64,000 bases of DNA from CTSoil-043 sp963821235. GTDB taxonomy: Bacteria; Chloroflexota; Limnocylindria; Limnocylindrales; CSP1-4. The position numbers and the translations under genes are program-made. Of the stretch, positions 33,858 to 43,004 are shown one piece after another. Location: the NCBI GenBank assembly GCA_963821235.1, contig CAWGCS010000001.1, forward strand, positions 1,736,001-1,800,000, in the 5' to 3' direction. The notes under the pieces were generated by a model. The model was not told the origin of the DNA. It saw only the letters and a list, made by a program, of their open reading frames with translations, and ran no database searches. Each line of letters opens with the position of its first letter. Position 1 is the stretch's first letter.

Positions 33858-35155
33858 CGACGGCCGGGCAGGGCGGGCCCAACGCCGCCCTCCTCGCGCG
33901 GACCAGGCGTCGTCTGGCCCTGGGGACCCTGGCGGTCATCGGGGCCCTCGTGCTCGTCCTCGGCGCGGCGACCGCGGTCATCGGGACGTCGATCCTGGAC
34001 GGGGAGGTCGATCGGGCCCTGGAGGCGGCGGCGACGGCCTATCTCGCGCAGCTCGGCGGAGAGGCGCCGTCGGAGGAGCACGAGGCCGGCGAGAGCCACG
34101 CCCCCCAGGCGTCCGACACGTTCTTCCTGGTCCTCGACGACGCTGGAGCGCTCCTGGTCAACCCGTCGGGCGTGCCCCTCACCGGGCTTCCCGACCAGGC
34201 CTCGGTGCAGGCGGCGCGGGCCTCGCGCCGGGACCTCCGGACGGTCGTGGCCGGGGGGATCACGGTCCGCCTCCTGACCCTGGAGATCGTCGGCGAGCAC
34301 GACGCGAAGGTCGGCTGGCTGCAGGCCGGGATCGTGATGACCCTCCACGATCGCCAGTCGCAGCGCCTCGTCCTGGCGACGCTCCTCCTGGGGATCCTGG
34401 GCATCGCCGGGGCGGCCCTCGCGACACGCTGGATCACCGGCCGCTCGCTCGTCCCGATCCGGGCGGCCTTCGAGACGGAGCGGCAGTTCGTCGCCGACGC
34501 GTCGCACGAGCTCCGGACCCCGGCCGCCCTCATCCGAGCCTCGGCCGAGATCCTCCAGCGCGAGGACCTCGTGACGGCCGACGGACGACCACTCGTCGCC
34601 GACATCGTGGGCGAGGCGGATCGGCTGGGCCGGCTGACCGAGGACCTGCTCGCCATGGCGGCCTCGGAGCGGGGCTCGCTGGCCCTCGAGACGGGTCCGC
34701 TCGACCTCGTCGCCGTCGCCCGCACCGCGGTCCGCCGCGTGTCCCCCCTGGCGGCCGATCGGAACCTGGCCCTCATCGGCCCACCGGATGGGCTGCCGCC
34801 GATGACCGTGGAGGGGGACCCCGACCGCCTCCTGCAGGTCCTCCTGGTCCTCCTCGACAACGCCTTCCGGCATTCCCCGCCAGGCGGGACGGTGACCGTC
34901 GCCGCCGCGCGGGCGGCGGGCGACCGCTGCCGCCTCGAGGTGCTCGATGAGGGTCCCGGCGTGCCCTCCGCCATGCGCGAGGCGATCTTCGAGCCGTTCG
35001 CCCGGATGCCCGCCTCGCGGGCCCGCGCCGACCGCGGCAGCGGTCTCGGGCTGGCGATCGCCCGCCGCCTGGCGGAGCTGCACGGGGGGACGCTGACGGT
35101 GGGCGACGCTCCCGGCGGCGGCGCCCGCTTCATCCTGGAGATCCCGGCCGGCTGA
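33854..35155 (+). CDS. Sensor histidine kinase
   Basis: The 433-residue kinase has a first membrane helix (LALGTLAVIGALVLVLGAAT), an outer sensor loop with the acidic stretch SEEHEAGESHAP, a second helix (LVLATLLLGILGIAGAALAT), a short linker, the H-box FVADASHELRTP (His218), N-box LLDNAFRHSPPGG, and G-boxes LDEGPGVP and GSGLGLAIARRLAELHGG. The linker is too short for a full HAMP domain. It phosphorylates the regulator encoded upstream. The signal is unknown. Confidence 0.92.
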   Translation: MTTAGQGGPNAALLARTRRRLALGTLAVIGALVLVLGAATAVIGTSILDGEVDRALEAAATAYLAQLGGEAPSEEHEAGESHAPQASDTFFLVLDDAGALLVNPSGVPLTGLPDQASVQAARASRRDLRTVVAGGITVRLLTLEIVGEHDAKVGWLQAGIVMTLHDRQSQRLVLATLLLGILGIAGAALATRWITGRSLVPIRAAFETERQFVADASHELRTPAALIRASAEILQREDLVTADGRPLVADIVGEADRLGRLTEDLLAMAASERGSLALETGPLDLVAVARTAVRRVSPLAADRNLALIGPPDGLPPMTVEGDPDRLLQVLLVLLDNAFRHSPPGGTVTVAAARAAGDRCRLEVLDEGPGVPSAMREAIFEPFARMPASRARADRGSGLGLAIARRLAELHGGTLTVGDAPGGGARFILEIPAG

Positions 35156-35217
35156 CAACGCACGCCACACGACCCCCAGGCGGGGCGCTCCACGCGCCCC
35201 TGGCGGCGCACCCGACG

Positions 35218-35249
35218 TATGATGGACAAACCGACCGGCCGGTCGGTTT
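35218..35249. promoter_or_regulatory. TetR operator and -10 box ahead of the menaquinone operon
   Basis: A perfect 22-base palindrome at 35228-35249 (half-site AAACCGACCGG and its complement) starts five bases after a -10-like TATGAT (35218-35223). It stands 61 bases ahead of the tetR GTG. A bound TetR dimer would cover the transcription start. No convincing -35 box is seen. Confidence 0.72.
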
Positions 35250-35309
35250 TCGGGGCGGCCGCGCCCGACGGACGACCAGCGGCCCGAGCGGGGAGGAGGC
35301 GGCGACCTG

Positions 35310-35966
35310 GTGGCGACGGAGAAACGGCCCTCCGCCCAGGCGGAGAAGAGCCGGACGCGGCGCGAGCAGATCCTCGACGCGGCGTTCAACACGTTCGCCC
35401 GGCGCGGCTACCGCGACACCGCCGTCGACGACATCGCGACCGCGGCCGACACCTCCAAGGGCGGCGTCTACTTCCACTTCGCCACCAAGGAGGCCCTCTT
35501 CCGCGAGCTGATGCGGACGACCGCCGACCGCCTGGCGGCGAAGGTCGAGCGGTCGGTCGCCACGGAGACGGACCCGATCGCGAAGGCGGATGCCGCGCTG
35601 CACACCGTGCTGGCGACCTTCGCCGGGCACCGGACGATGGCGCGGCTCCTCTTCGTCGACGCGCTCGGCGCCGGACGCGCCTTCAACGCGGAGACGAACG
35701 AGCTCCACGATCGCTTCGCCCGCCTCATCGCGGGCTACCTTGACGAGGCGGTGCGCGACGGCTCCATCCCGCCGATCGACACGGCGATCACGGGGGTCGC
35801 CTGGTTCGGGGCCCTCAACGAGGTCGTCGCCCGCTGGCTCCTGGCCGACGACCCGGGCCATCTCGAGGACTCCTACCCGACGCTGCGTGCGCTCCTCCTG
35901 CGCAGCGTGGGCGTGCCGGAGGAGCGCATCGCCTCCGGATCGGCCACCGGGGGCTCCACGCGATGA
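35310..35966 (+). CDS. TetR-family regulator heading the menaquinone operon
   Basis: The 218-residue regulator has an N-terminal helix-turn-helix (TRREQILDAAFNTFARRGYR, then VDDIATAADTSKGGVYFHFATKE) and a helical ligand domain. The GTG start follows GGGAGGAGG. It overlaps menF by four bases, so it is co-transcribed with the whole men pathway. The perfect palindrome upstream implies self-regulation and therefore control of the operon. The effector is unknown. Confidence 0.9.
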   Translation: MATEKRPSAQAEKSRTRREQILDAAFNTFARRGYRDTAVDDIATAADTSKGGVYFHFATKEALFRELMRTTADRLAAKVERSVATETDPIAKADAALHTVLATFAGHRTMARLLFVDALGAGRAFNAETNELHDRFARLIAGYLDEAVRDGSIPPIDTAITGVAWFGALNEVVARWLLADDPGHLEDSYPTLRALLLRSVGVPEERIASGSATGGSTR

Positions 35967-37426
35967 CCGTGGCGGATCGGACGGGCGTCGACGCGGCGGC
36001 GGCCCGCCTGGACGATGCGCTGGACGCCGTCGGCCGGGAAGATGCCCTCCGCGTGGCCACCATCCCGGCCGAGGACATCGATCCGATCGCGCTCTTCGAG
36101 GCCGCCCGGGAGGTCGACCTGGAGGCAGCGCTCTGGCTCCAGGTGGCCGACGGGTTCGCCCTCGTGGGCGTCGGGCGGGCCTGGTCGGTCGACCCGGCCG
36201 GACCGGATCGCTTCGCCGTCGCCTCCGAGGCGTGGCGCGCGCTGCTGGCCGGCGCCGAGCTCGGGGCGGCCGGGGCGACCGGCGATGGCGGCCCGGCGGG
36301 CCTGCCGCGCGGAACGGGCCCTGTCCTCCTCGGCGGCCTGGGGTTCACCGGCCGGACGCCAGGCGACGACACCGCCTGGGCGCCGTTCGGCGCGGCGTCG
36401 CTCGTCCTCCCCGCGCTCGCCTACGCCCGGACGCCCGAGGGTGCCTACGTCACGGCCTCCATCGTGCCCGGGGACGGCGTCGCGCCGTCCCGCCTGCTCG
36501 CCCGGCGCTGGGAGGCGCTCGCCGCCCGGGCGCGCGAGCTCGCGCCGGCGCCCGGCGCCCTCGTCGCCCGCCCTGCGGGCGCCCCGCTCGAGGTCGCCGG
36601 CGAGCAGCCCGGGCGGGCCGCCTGGGATCGCGTGGTCGGGCTCTTCGCGGGGGCGGTCGGCCGCGGCCGGCTCGACAAGGTCGTCCTCGCCCGGCGGGTC
36701 GGCCTCCGCTCGCCCCTGGAGCTGGACCCGCTCAACGCCCTTCGGCGCCTCGCCGCGGCCGGACCCGAGAGCACGACCTTCGCCTTCGTCCGCGGCGGCG
36801 TGACCTTCCTGGGAGCGACGCCGGAGCGTCTCGCCACGACCCGCGGCCGAGCCTTCCGGACCGTCGCCATCGCCGGCACCGCGCCTCGCGGCACCGATGC
36901 CGCCGAGGACTCCCGACTGGCCGCCGCCCTCCTGGCGAGCGACAAGGACCGCGAGGAGCATGCCGTCGTCGTGGCCATGCTGCGCGACCACCTCGGGCCC
37001 CTCGTGGAGCGCCTGGAGGTCGCCCCGGAGCCGGTGATCCTCGCCCTGCGCGACGTGCAGCACCTGCTGACGCCGATCGAGGGGACGCTGCGCGAGCGGA
37101 CCGGCCTCCTTGCCCTCGGCGCTCGCCTCCACCCGACCCCGGCCGTCGCCGGCCAGCCGCGGGAGGCCGCCCTGGAGCTGATCGCCGAGCACGAGGGCTT
37201 CGAGCGCGGCTGGTACGCCGGCCCGGTCGGCTGGCTCGGCGCGGACGACGACGGCGAACTGATGGTCGCCCTGCGCTGCGGCCTGGTCGCTGGGCAGCAG
37301 GCGACGCTCTTCGCCGGGTGCGGGATCGTTGCCGACTCGGACCCGTCCCGGGAGTGGGAGGAGTCCCGCATCAAGCTGCGCCCGGTCGTCTCGGCCCTGG
37401 GGCGCCTCCGCGAGGACGGGCGATGA
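35963..37426 (+). CDS. menF: Isochorismate synthase
   Basis: The 487-residue chorismate-binding enzyme converts chorismate to isochorismate, the first step of menaquinone synthesis. Motifs are RLDKVVLARRV, FLGATPERLATT with IAGTAPRG, LHPTPAVAGQPREAAL, GWYAGPVGWLG and FAGCGIVADSDPSREWEE, which carries the Mg-binding acids. The length and the following menD favour menF over a siderophore-type EntC. It overlaps both neighbours by four bases. Confidence 0.92.
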   Translation: MTVADRTGVDAAAARLDDALDAVGREDALRVATIPAEDIDPIALFEAAREVDLEAALWLQVADGFALVGVGRAWSVDPAGPDRFAVASEAWRALLAGAELGAAGATGDGGPAGLPRGTGPVLLGGLGFTGRTPGDDTAWAPFGAASLVLPALAYARTPEGAYVTASIVPGDGVAPSRLLARRWEALAARARELAPAPGALVARPAGAPLEVAGEQPGRAAWDRVVGLFAGAVGRGRLDKVVLARRVGLRSPLELDPLNALRRLAAAGPESTTFAFVRGGVTFLGATPERLATTRGRAFRTVAIAGTAPRGTDAAEDSRLAAALLASDKDREEHAVVVAMLRDHLGPLVERLEVAPEPVILALRDVQHLLTPIEGTLRERTGLLALGARLHPTPAVAGQPREAALELIAEHEGFERGWYAGPVGWLGADDDGELMVALRCGLVAGQQATLFAGCGIVADSDPSREWEESRIKLRPVVSALGRLREDGR

Positions 37427-39243
37427 CCGACCTGCTCGCCCTCCGCGGCTTCGTCGACGAGCTCGTGCGCGGCGGCGTCCGCGAGGCGGTCGTCTGCCCC
37501 GGCTCCCGGTCCGCGCCGCTCGCGCTCGCCCTCCGGGCGCACCCGGGCGTCCGGGTGCGGGTCCTCCTCGACGAGCGGAGCGCCGGCTTCTTCGCCCTGG
37601 GCATGGCGAAGGCGTCGCGGCGGCCGGTCGCGGTCGTCGTGACCTCCGGTACGGCCGCGGCCAACCTCCTCCCTGCCGTCGTCGAGGCGTCGCTGGGGCG
37701 GGTGCCCCTCGTGATCCTGACCGCCGACCGGCCGCCCGAGCTGCGGGACCGGGGGGCGGCCCAGGCCATCGACCAGGTCGAGCTCTTCGGGCGCCATGCG
37801 AGGTGGTTCGCGGAGGTCCCGCTCCTCGACGGCGCCGACGTCACCCGGCGCCACGTCCGGGCCCTTGCCGGGCGAGCGGTCGCCATGGCGCTGGGGAGCC
37901 CGGCGGGGCCGGTGCATCTCGACGTGCCGTTCCGCGAGCCCCTCGTCCCCGACGGGCCCCTGGGGCCGCTCGACGGCGGGCTGGGCAACGACTCGCCCTT
38001 CGTGGAGGTCGTGGCCGGCCGGCGGCTGGCGGGGGCCGAGGACGTCGAGGCGCTGGCCCGCCGGCTGTGCCGCGTGGAGCGCGGCCTCCTCGTCGCCGGG
38101 GCGCAGGATGACGCGGCACTCCCGGCGGCCCTCGCGCGGCTCGCCGCCGCCCTCGACTGGCCGATCGTGGCGGACCCCCTCTCCATGGTCCGCTGCGGCC
38201 CGCACGACCGCTCGCGCGTCCTCGCGCGGGGCGACCTGCTGCTCCGCCCGGGACCCTGGCGCGACGCCCACGCCCCCCAGACCGTCGTCCGCGTCGGCGC
38301 GCCGCCCACCTCCAGGCCGCTCCTGGCGCTCCTGGAGGAGCGTCGACCGGCGCAGGTCGTGATCGACGGCGACGGCGGCTGGCGGGAGCCCGCGATCATC
38401 CCCACGACGGTCGTCCACGCCGACGCCACGGCGACCGCGCACGCCCTCGCCGATGCCCTCGGGGCGGGGGAGCGCCGGACGGGCGGGAGCCGCCTGCGCC
38501 CGCCGCCGGCACGGGCCGCGACCTGGTGCGACGGCTGGCTGGCGGCCGATCGGGCTGCCGACCACGCGCTCCGCGGCTGGCTGGCGGGCCTCGTGGAGGC
38601 CGGCGAGCTGTTCGAAGGGGCGCCGTTCGCCCTCCTGGGCGATTTGCTTGCCGACGGCGGGATCCTGTGGGCGAGCAGCTCGATGCCGGTCCGCGACATG
38701 GACGCCTGGCTGCCGGCCGGGCCGCGGGCCATCCGCCCGCTCGCCAACCGCGGCGCCAACGGCATCGACGGGGTCGTCTCGTCGGCCCTCGGCGCGGCCG
38801 CGACCGGGGTCCCGGTGGCCCTCGTCGTGGGCGACCTCGCCCTCCTCCACGACCTGACCGGGCTGGTGGCGGCCCGGCTCCAGGGCCTCTCGGCGACGAT
38901 CGTGGTCGTCCACAACGACGGGGGCGGCATCTTCTCCTTCCTCCCCCAGGCCACGGCCGACGTCCCCAGCGCGGGTCTCCCGGAGCACTACGAGGAGCTC
39001 TTCGGCACGCCCCACGGGATCGACCTCACGGCGGCGGTCGTGGCCCTCGGGGCGGAGCACCGCCTCCTGGACGCCGCCGGCCTGCGCGATGCGCTGGCGG
39101 CCTCCCTCGAGGCGCCCGGCGTCCGCGTGCTGGAGCTGCGCAGCGACCGCGCCCGGAACGCGGCGCTCCACGACGAGGCGGCGGCCGTCGTCCAGGCCGC
39201 CCTCGGGGTGCTCGTCGGAGCGGACCAGGAGGCGCCCCGATGA
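37423..39243 (+). CDS. menD: SEPHCHC synthase
   Basis: The 606-residue thiamine-diphosphate enzyme joins isochorismate and 2-oxoglutarate to 2-succinyl-5-enolpyruvyl-6-hydroxy-3-cyclohexene-1-carboxylate. Markers are VVCPGSRSAPLALAL, the cofactor Glu in LLDERSAGFFALG, SGTAAANLLPAVVEA, WASSSMPVRDMDAW, RGANGIDGVVSSALGAA and HNDGGGIFSFLPQ. Start and stop overlap menF and menH by four bases each. Confidence 0.95.
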   Translation: MTDLLALRGFVDELVRGGVREAVVCPGSRSAPLALALRAHPGVRVRVLLDERSAGFFALGMAKASRRPVAVVVTSGTAAANLLPAVVEASLGRVPLVILTADRPPELRDRGAAQAIDQVELFGRHARWFAEVPLLDGADVTRRHVRALAGRAVAMALGSPAGPVHLDVPFREPLVPDGPLGPLDGGLGNDSPFVEVVAGRRLAGAEDVEALARRLCRVERGLLVAGAQDDAALPAALARLAAALDWPIVADPLSMVRCGPHDRSRVLARGDLLLRPGPWRDAHAPQTVVRVGAPPTSRPLLALLEERRPAQVVIDGDGGWREPAIIPTTVVHADATATAHALADALGAGERRTGGSRLRPPPARAATWCDGWLAADRAADHALRGWLAGLVEAGELFEGAPFALLGDLLADGGILWASSSMPVRDMDAWLPAGPRAIRPLANRGANGIDGVVSSALGAAATGVPVALVVGDLALLHDLTGLVAARLQGLSATIVVVHNDGGGIFSFLPQATADVPSAGLPEHYEELFGTPHGIDLTAAVVALGAEHRLLDAAGLRDALAASLEAPGVRVLELRSDRARNAALHDEAAAVVQAALGVLVGADQEAPR

Positions 39244-40091
39244 GCGAGCGCCTCCGGATGCAGGTCGGTGGGATGCCCTGGACCGTCCGCGTCGCCGGCC
39301 GCGGGCAGCCGGTCCTCTTCCTGCACGGGTTCAGCGGCAGCGGCCTCTCCTGGGCCGGGCTCGCCGGGCTGGGGAACCGGGTCCGGGCCATCGTCCCCGA
39401 CCTGCCCGGCCACGGCGGCAGCGGCTGGAACGTGCCCACGGGCGGCGAGCCGGCGGACCCCGATCCGCGGCCCCGGGCGTCGGTGGAGCGGACGGCGGAC
39501 GACCTGGCGGCGATCGTCGTGCGCCTCGGCGCGCCGCGCGTCGACCTCATCGGCTACTCGATGGGGGCGCGAATCGCCATGCGCCTGGCCGTCGCCCATC
39601 CCGACGTCGTTCACCGCCTCGTCGTCGAGGCGCCGTCGGCCGGGATCGCCGACCCTGTCGCCCGCGCCGCGCGGGCGGCCGCGGACGCGGATCGCGCCCG
39701 TCAGCTGGCGACCGAGGGGATCGAGGCCTTCGCCGCCCGCTGGGAGGCGGAGCCGGTGATGGCCGGCGAGGCCGCCCTGCCGGACGCGGATCGCGCCCGC
39801 CAGCAGGCGATCCGCCGCGCCAACGACCCGCTCTGCCTGGCCGCCTCGCTGGTCCACGGCGGGCAGGGCGCGATGGAGCCGCTCCACGACCGCCTCGCCG
39901 GGATCGCCGCGCCGACGCTCGTGGTGATCGGCGCCGACGACCCCGCCCGCGAGCGTGCCGAGGAGGTCGCGGCCCGGATCCCCGCGGCCCGGCTGGTCGC
40001 CATCGCCGGCGCGGGCCACGCGCCCCACCTCGAGCGCCCCGATCGCTTCCACGCCGTCGTCCTCGACTTCCTCCTGGAGGCAGCCCCATGA
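39240..40091 (+). CDS. menH: SHCHC synthase-like alpha/beta hydrolase
   Basis: The 283-residue alpha/beta-hydrolase has LFLHGFSGSGLSW (oxyanion region), VPDLPGHGGSG, the nucleophile Ser in LIGYSMGARIAMRLA, VVEAPSAG, Asp in VIGADDP and His in GAGHAPHLERP. In this place it should remove pyruvate from the MenD product. It overlaps menD and menB by four bases. A second hydrolase domain occurs in the operon, fused to MenE. Confidence 0.88.
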   Translation: MSERLRMQVGGMPWTVRVAGRGQPVLFLHGFSGSGLSWAGLAGLGNRVRAIVPDLPGHGGSGWNVPTGGEPADPDPRPRASVERTADDLAAIVVRLGAPRVDLIGYSMGARIAMRLAVAHPDVVHRLVVEAPSAGIADPVARAARAAADADRARQLATEGIEAFAARWEAEPVMAGEAALPDADRARQQAIRRANDPLCLAASLVHGGQGAMEPLHDRLAGIAAPTLVVIGADDPARERAEEVAARIPAARLVAIAGAGHAPHLERPDRFHAVVLDFLLEAAP

Positions 40092-40927
40092 CCACGCCCG
40101 CGACGCCGGTCGCCTGGACCCCCGCCGGCGAGTACCGCGACATCCGCTACGAGCACTCCGGCACGGGCATCGCCAGGGTGACGATCAACCGGCCGGAGGT
40201 GCGCAATGCCTTCAGGCCGGAGACGGTGCGGGAGCTCATCGACGCGTTCGCCCGGATCCGCGACGACCCGTCCGTCGGCTGCGTCCTCCTGACCGGGGAG
40301 GGCGACAAGGCCTTCTGCTCCGGCGGCGACCAGCGCCACAAGAGCCACGCCGGCGGGTACGTCGGGGAGGACGGCATCGCCCGCCTCAACGTCCTGGACC
40401 TGCAGCGCCAGATCCGCTCCCTGCCCATCCCGGTCATCGCCCTGGTCAACGGCTATGCGATCGGCGGGGGGCAGGTCCTCCACGTCGTCTGCGACCTCTC
40501 GATCGCCAGCCAGAACGCCGTCTTCGGCCAGGTGGGGCCGCGGGTCGGAAGCTTCGACGGCGGCTTCGGGATCGGGCTCCTGGCCCGCCTCGTCGGCGAC
40601 AAGAAGGCCAAGGAGATCTGGTTCCTGTGCCGCCAGTACACGGCCGACGAGGCACTCGCGATGGGCCTCGTCAACCGGGTCGTGCCGCTCGCCGACCTGG
40701 AGGCGGAGGGCATCGCCTGGGCCGACGAGATCCTGCGGATGAGCCCGACGGCGATCCGCTTCCTGAAGTCCGCCTTCCTGGTCGCCACCGATGGGCTGGC
40801 CGGGCTCCAGGAGTTCGCCGGCAACGCGACGGGCCTCTACTACACCACCGACGAGGCCCACGAGGGCTCTCGGGCCTTCCTCGAGCGGAGGGAGCCCGAC
40901 TTCTCGAAGTTCCCCCGTCGCCCGTGA
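40088..40927 (+). CDS. menB: 1,4-dihydroxy-2-naphthoyl-CoA synthase
   Basis: The 279-residue crotonase-fold enzyme closes the second ring of naphthoquinone. Diagnostic MenB segments are VTINRPEVRNAFRPETVREL, FCSGGDQRHKSH, NGYAIGGGQVLHVVCDLSIA, GPRVGSFDGGFG, KAKEIWFLCRQYTADEAL and the C-terminal EGSRAFLERREPDF. It overlaps menH (ATGA) and menA (GTGA). Confidence 0.95.
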   Translation: MTTPATPVAWTPAGEYRDIRYEHSGTGIARVTINRPEVRNAFRPETVRELIDAFARIRDDPSVGCVLLTGEGDKAFCSGGDQRHKSHAGGYVGEDGIARLNVLDLQRQIRSLPIPVIALVNGYAIGGGQVLHVVCDLSIASQNAVFGQVGPRVGSFDGGFGIGLLARLVGDKKAKEIWFLCRQYTADEALAMGLVNRVVPLADLEAEGIAWADEILRMSPTAIRFLKSAFLVATDGLAGLQEFAGNATGLYYTTDEAHEGSRAFLERREPDFSKFPRRP

Positions 40928-41886
40928 CGGACGCAGCCGTGCCGGCGGCCGCGACGACCTCGGCGTTCCGGACCTGGCTCCTCGCCATCCGCCCGGCGAC
41001 CCTGCCGGCGGCCGCCTCCGGGGTCGTCGTCGGCCTGGGCGCGGCCCTCGCCGTCGGGGCTCCGTTCCGACTCGACACGGCGGCGGGATGCCTCGCCGTC
41101 GCGCTCCTCCTGCAGGTGCTGGCGAACCTGGCCAACGACCTGTCCGACTTCCGCAGGGGCGCCGACACGCCAGACCGCGTCGGGCCGACCCGGGTCGCCG
41201 CGGCGGGGCTCGTCTCGGAGCGCCGGCTGGAGGTCGCCATCGCCCTCGTGATCGGCCTCGCCGGCCTCGTGGGCCTGTGGCTGGTCACCGTCGGGGGGCC
41301 GGTCCTCCTCGCCCTGGGAGGGATCGCGATCGTGGCCGCCCTGGCCTACACGGGCGGCCCCTTCCCCTATGGTTACCACGCCCTCGGCGAGGCCTTCGTC
41401 TTCCTCTTCTTCGGGCTGCTGGCGGTGGTTGGCACGGCCTACCTCCAGGCCCTGCGCCTGGAGCCGCTCTTCGTGGTCGCGGCGATCCCGGCGGGAGCGC
41501 TGATCAGCGCGATCCTCGTGGTCAACAACCTCCGCGACATCCCGACCGACGCCGCGGCCGGCAAACGGACGCTGGCCGTGCTCCTGGGGCGGCGGCGGAC
41601 GGCCCTGGAGTACGCCATCCTGCTGGGCCTCGCCTACGTGGTCGCCGTGCTGGCGGCGCCGCTGGGCCTGGGCGTCCGCTGGGGCCCCCTGGCGCCCTTC
41701 GTCGCCCTGCCGTTGCTCACCCTGCCGATGGCGGTGTCCCTGCTGCGGACCGTGCGGGGCTTCGTCGAGCCCCGGGAGCTCAACGAAGTCCTCAAGGGGA
41801 CGGCCCGTCTGGCCCTCGCCTTCGCCATCCTCTTCGCCGCCGGCCTGGCCCTGGGTGGGCTCCCCTTCGACGGTCCGGTCCGATGA
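40924..41886 (+). CDS. menA: 1,4-dihydroxy-2-naphthoate polyprenyltransferase
   Basis: The 320-residue UbiA-type membrane enzyme attaches the isoprenoid tail to DHNA. It has about eight to nine helices and the two Asp-rich prenyl-diphosphate motifs: LANDLSDFRRGADTPDR and VNNLRDIPTDAAAGKRTLAV. The GTG start overlaps the menB stop, and the end overlaps menC, by four bases each. Confidence 0.94.
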   Translation: MTDAAVPAAATTSAFRTWLLAIRPATLPAAASGVVVGLGAALAVGAPFRLDTAAGCLAVALLLQVLANLANDLSDFRRGADTPDRVGPTRVAAAGLVSERRLEVAIALVIGLAGLVGLWLVTVGGPVLLALGGIAIVAALAYTGGPFPYGYHALGEAFVFLFFGLLAVVGTAYLQALRLEPLFVVAAIPAGALISAILVVNNLRDIPTDAAAGKRTLAVLLGRRRTALEYAILLGLAYVVAVLAAPLGLGVRWGPLAPFVALPLLTLPMAVSLLRTVRGFVEPRELNEVLKGTARLALAFAILFAAGLALGGLPFDGPVR

Positions 41887-43004
41887 GCGCCGATCCGGCG
41901 GCCCTGCGGGCGCTCCTCGAGGCGCTCCCCGTGCGCGGGCTCTCGGCGCTGCGCGTTCGGGTGCCGTTCCGCCGCCCCTTCGCAACGGCGACCGGCATGT
42001 GGCTCCACCGCGAGGCGTGGATCGTCCTCCTGGAGGCGGCCGACGGCCGGACCGGCCTGGGCGAGGCGGTCCTGGAGCCGGACGCGACCGAGGTCGAGGA
42101 GACGATCCTGGCCCGGGCGATCCGGGAGGCGGCCGGCGGCGCCCGGGAGGGTGACCTGCCCGACGCTGAGGAGCTGGCTCTGCTCGGCGGGCCGGGCCGC
42201 GCCTTTCGGGCAGCCATCGACGCGGCGCGGCTGGACCTCGCCGCGCCCCTCGACGCGACGGCCGTGCCGGTCAATGGCACGATCGGCTTCGGAGCGCCGC
42301 GGGCGGGGGCGGAGGCCGCCCTCCAGGCCATCGAGGCGGGCTTCAGGACGCTCAAGCTGAAGGCCGGCGCCGAGCGCGAGACCGAGGACCTCGTGGCCCG
42401 CGTCCGGGCGATCCGGCAGGCCGTCGGCCCAGACGTCCGGCTCCGCGTCGACGTGAACGGGGCGTGGGACCTGCCGACGGCGGAGGATCGCCTCGGCGCG
42501 ATCGCCCGCTTCGACATCGAGTACGTCGAGCAGCCCCTGCCCGCCGACGACCTGGCCGGGGCCGCGGAGCTGCGCCGCCTCGTGGCGATCCCGCTGGCGG
42601 CCGACGAGGCCGCGTCCTCCCCGTCTGCGGTGCGCGGGCTCCTGGCCGCCGGCGCCGCCGACGTCCTGGTGGTCAAGCCCGCCCGCGTCGGTGGGCCGGT
42701 GGCGGTCGCCGAGATCGCCGCGGCGGCCGCGGAGCGGGGCGTGCCCGTCGTTCTCTCGACCCTCTTCGAGACCGGGATCGGGATCGCGGCGGCGCGGGCC
42801 TGTGCGCCCGGGCTCCCGGGTGGGCTCGCCCACGGCCTGGCGACCGGAGGCCTCCTCGAGCACGACCTGCTGGCCGTCCCGCTGGTCGTCGAGGACGGGC
42901 GCATGACCGCCCCCGGCGGGCCGGGGGCGGGAGGGCTGGGGATCCGCCTCGACGAGAAGGTCCTGAGGCGCTTCGCCGTCGAGGCCGTGGAGGCCGCCGG
43001 GTGA
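41883..43004 (+). CDS. menC: o-succinylbenzoate synthase
   Basis: The 373-residue enolase-superfamily enzyme dehydrates the MenH product to o-succinylbenzoate. It shows the catalytic Lys in TLKLKAG, metal ligands in LRVDVNGAW, YVEQPLP and PLAADEAAS, and the second Lys in VLVVKPARVGG. Muconate-cycloisomerase or racemase relatives look similar, but the position between menA and menE settles the call. Both ends overlap neighbours by four bases. Confidence 0.9.
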   Translation: MSADPAALRALLEALPVRGLSALRVRVPFRRPFATATGMWLHREAWIVLLEAADGRTGLGEAVLEPDATEVEETILARAIREAAGGAREGDLPDAEELALLGGPGRAFRAAIDAARLDLAAPLDATAVPVNGTIGFGAPRAGAEAALQAIEAGFRTLKLKAGAERETEDLVARVRAIRQAVGPDVRLRVDVNGAWDLPTAEDRLGAIARFDIEYVEQPLPADDLAGAAELRRLVAIPLAADEAASSPSAVRGLLAAGAADVLVVKPARVGGPVAVAEIAAAAAERGVPVVLSTLFETGIGIAAARACAPGLPGGLAHGLATGGLLEHDLLAVPLVVEDGRMTAPGGPGAGGLGIRLDEKVLRRFAVEAVEAAG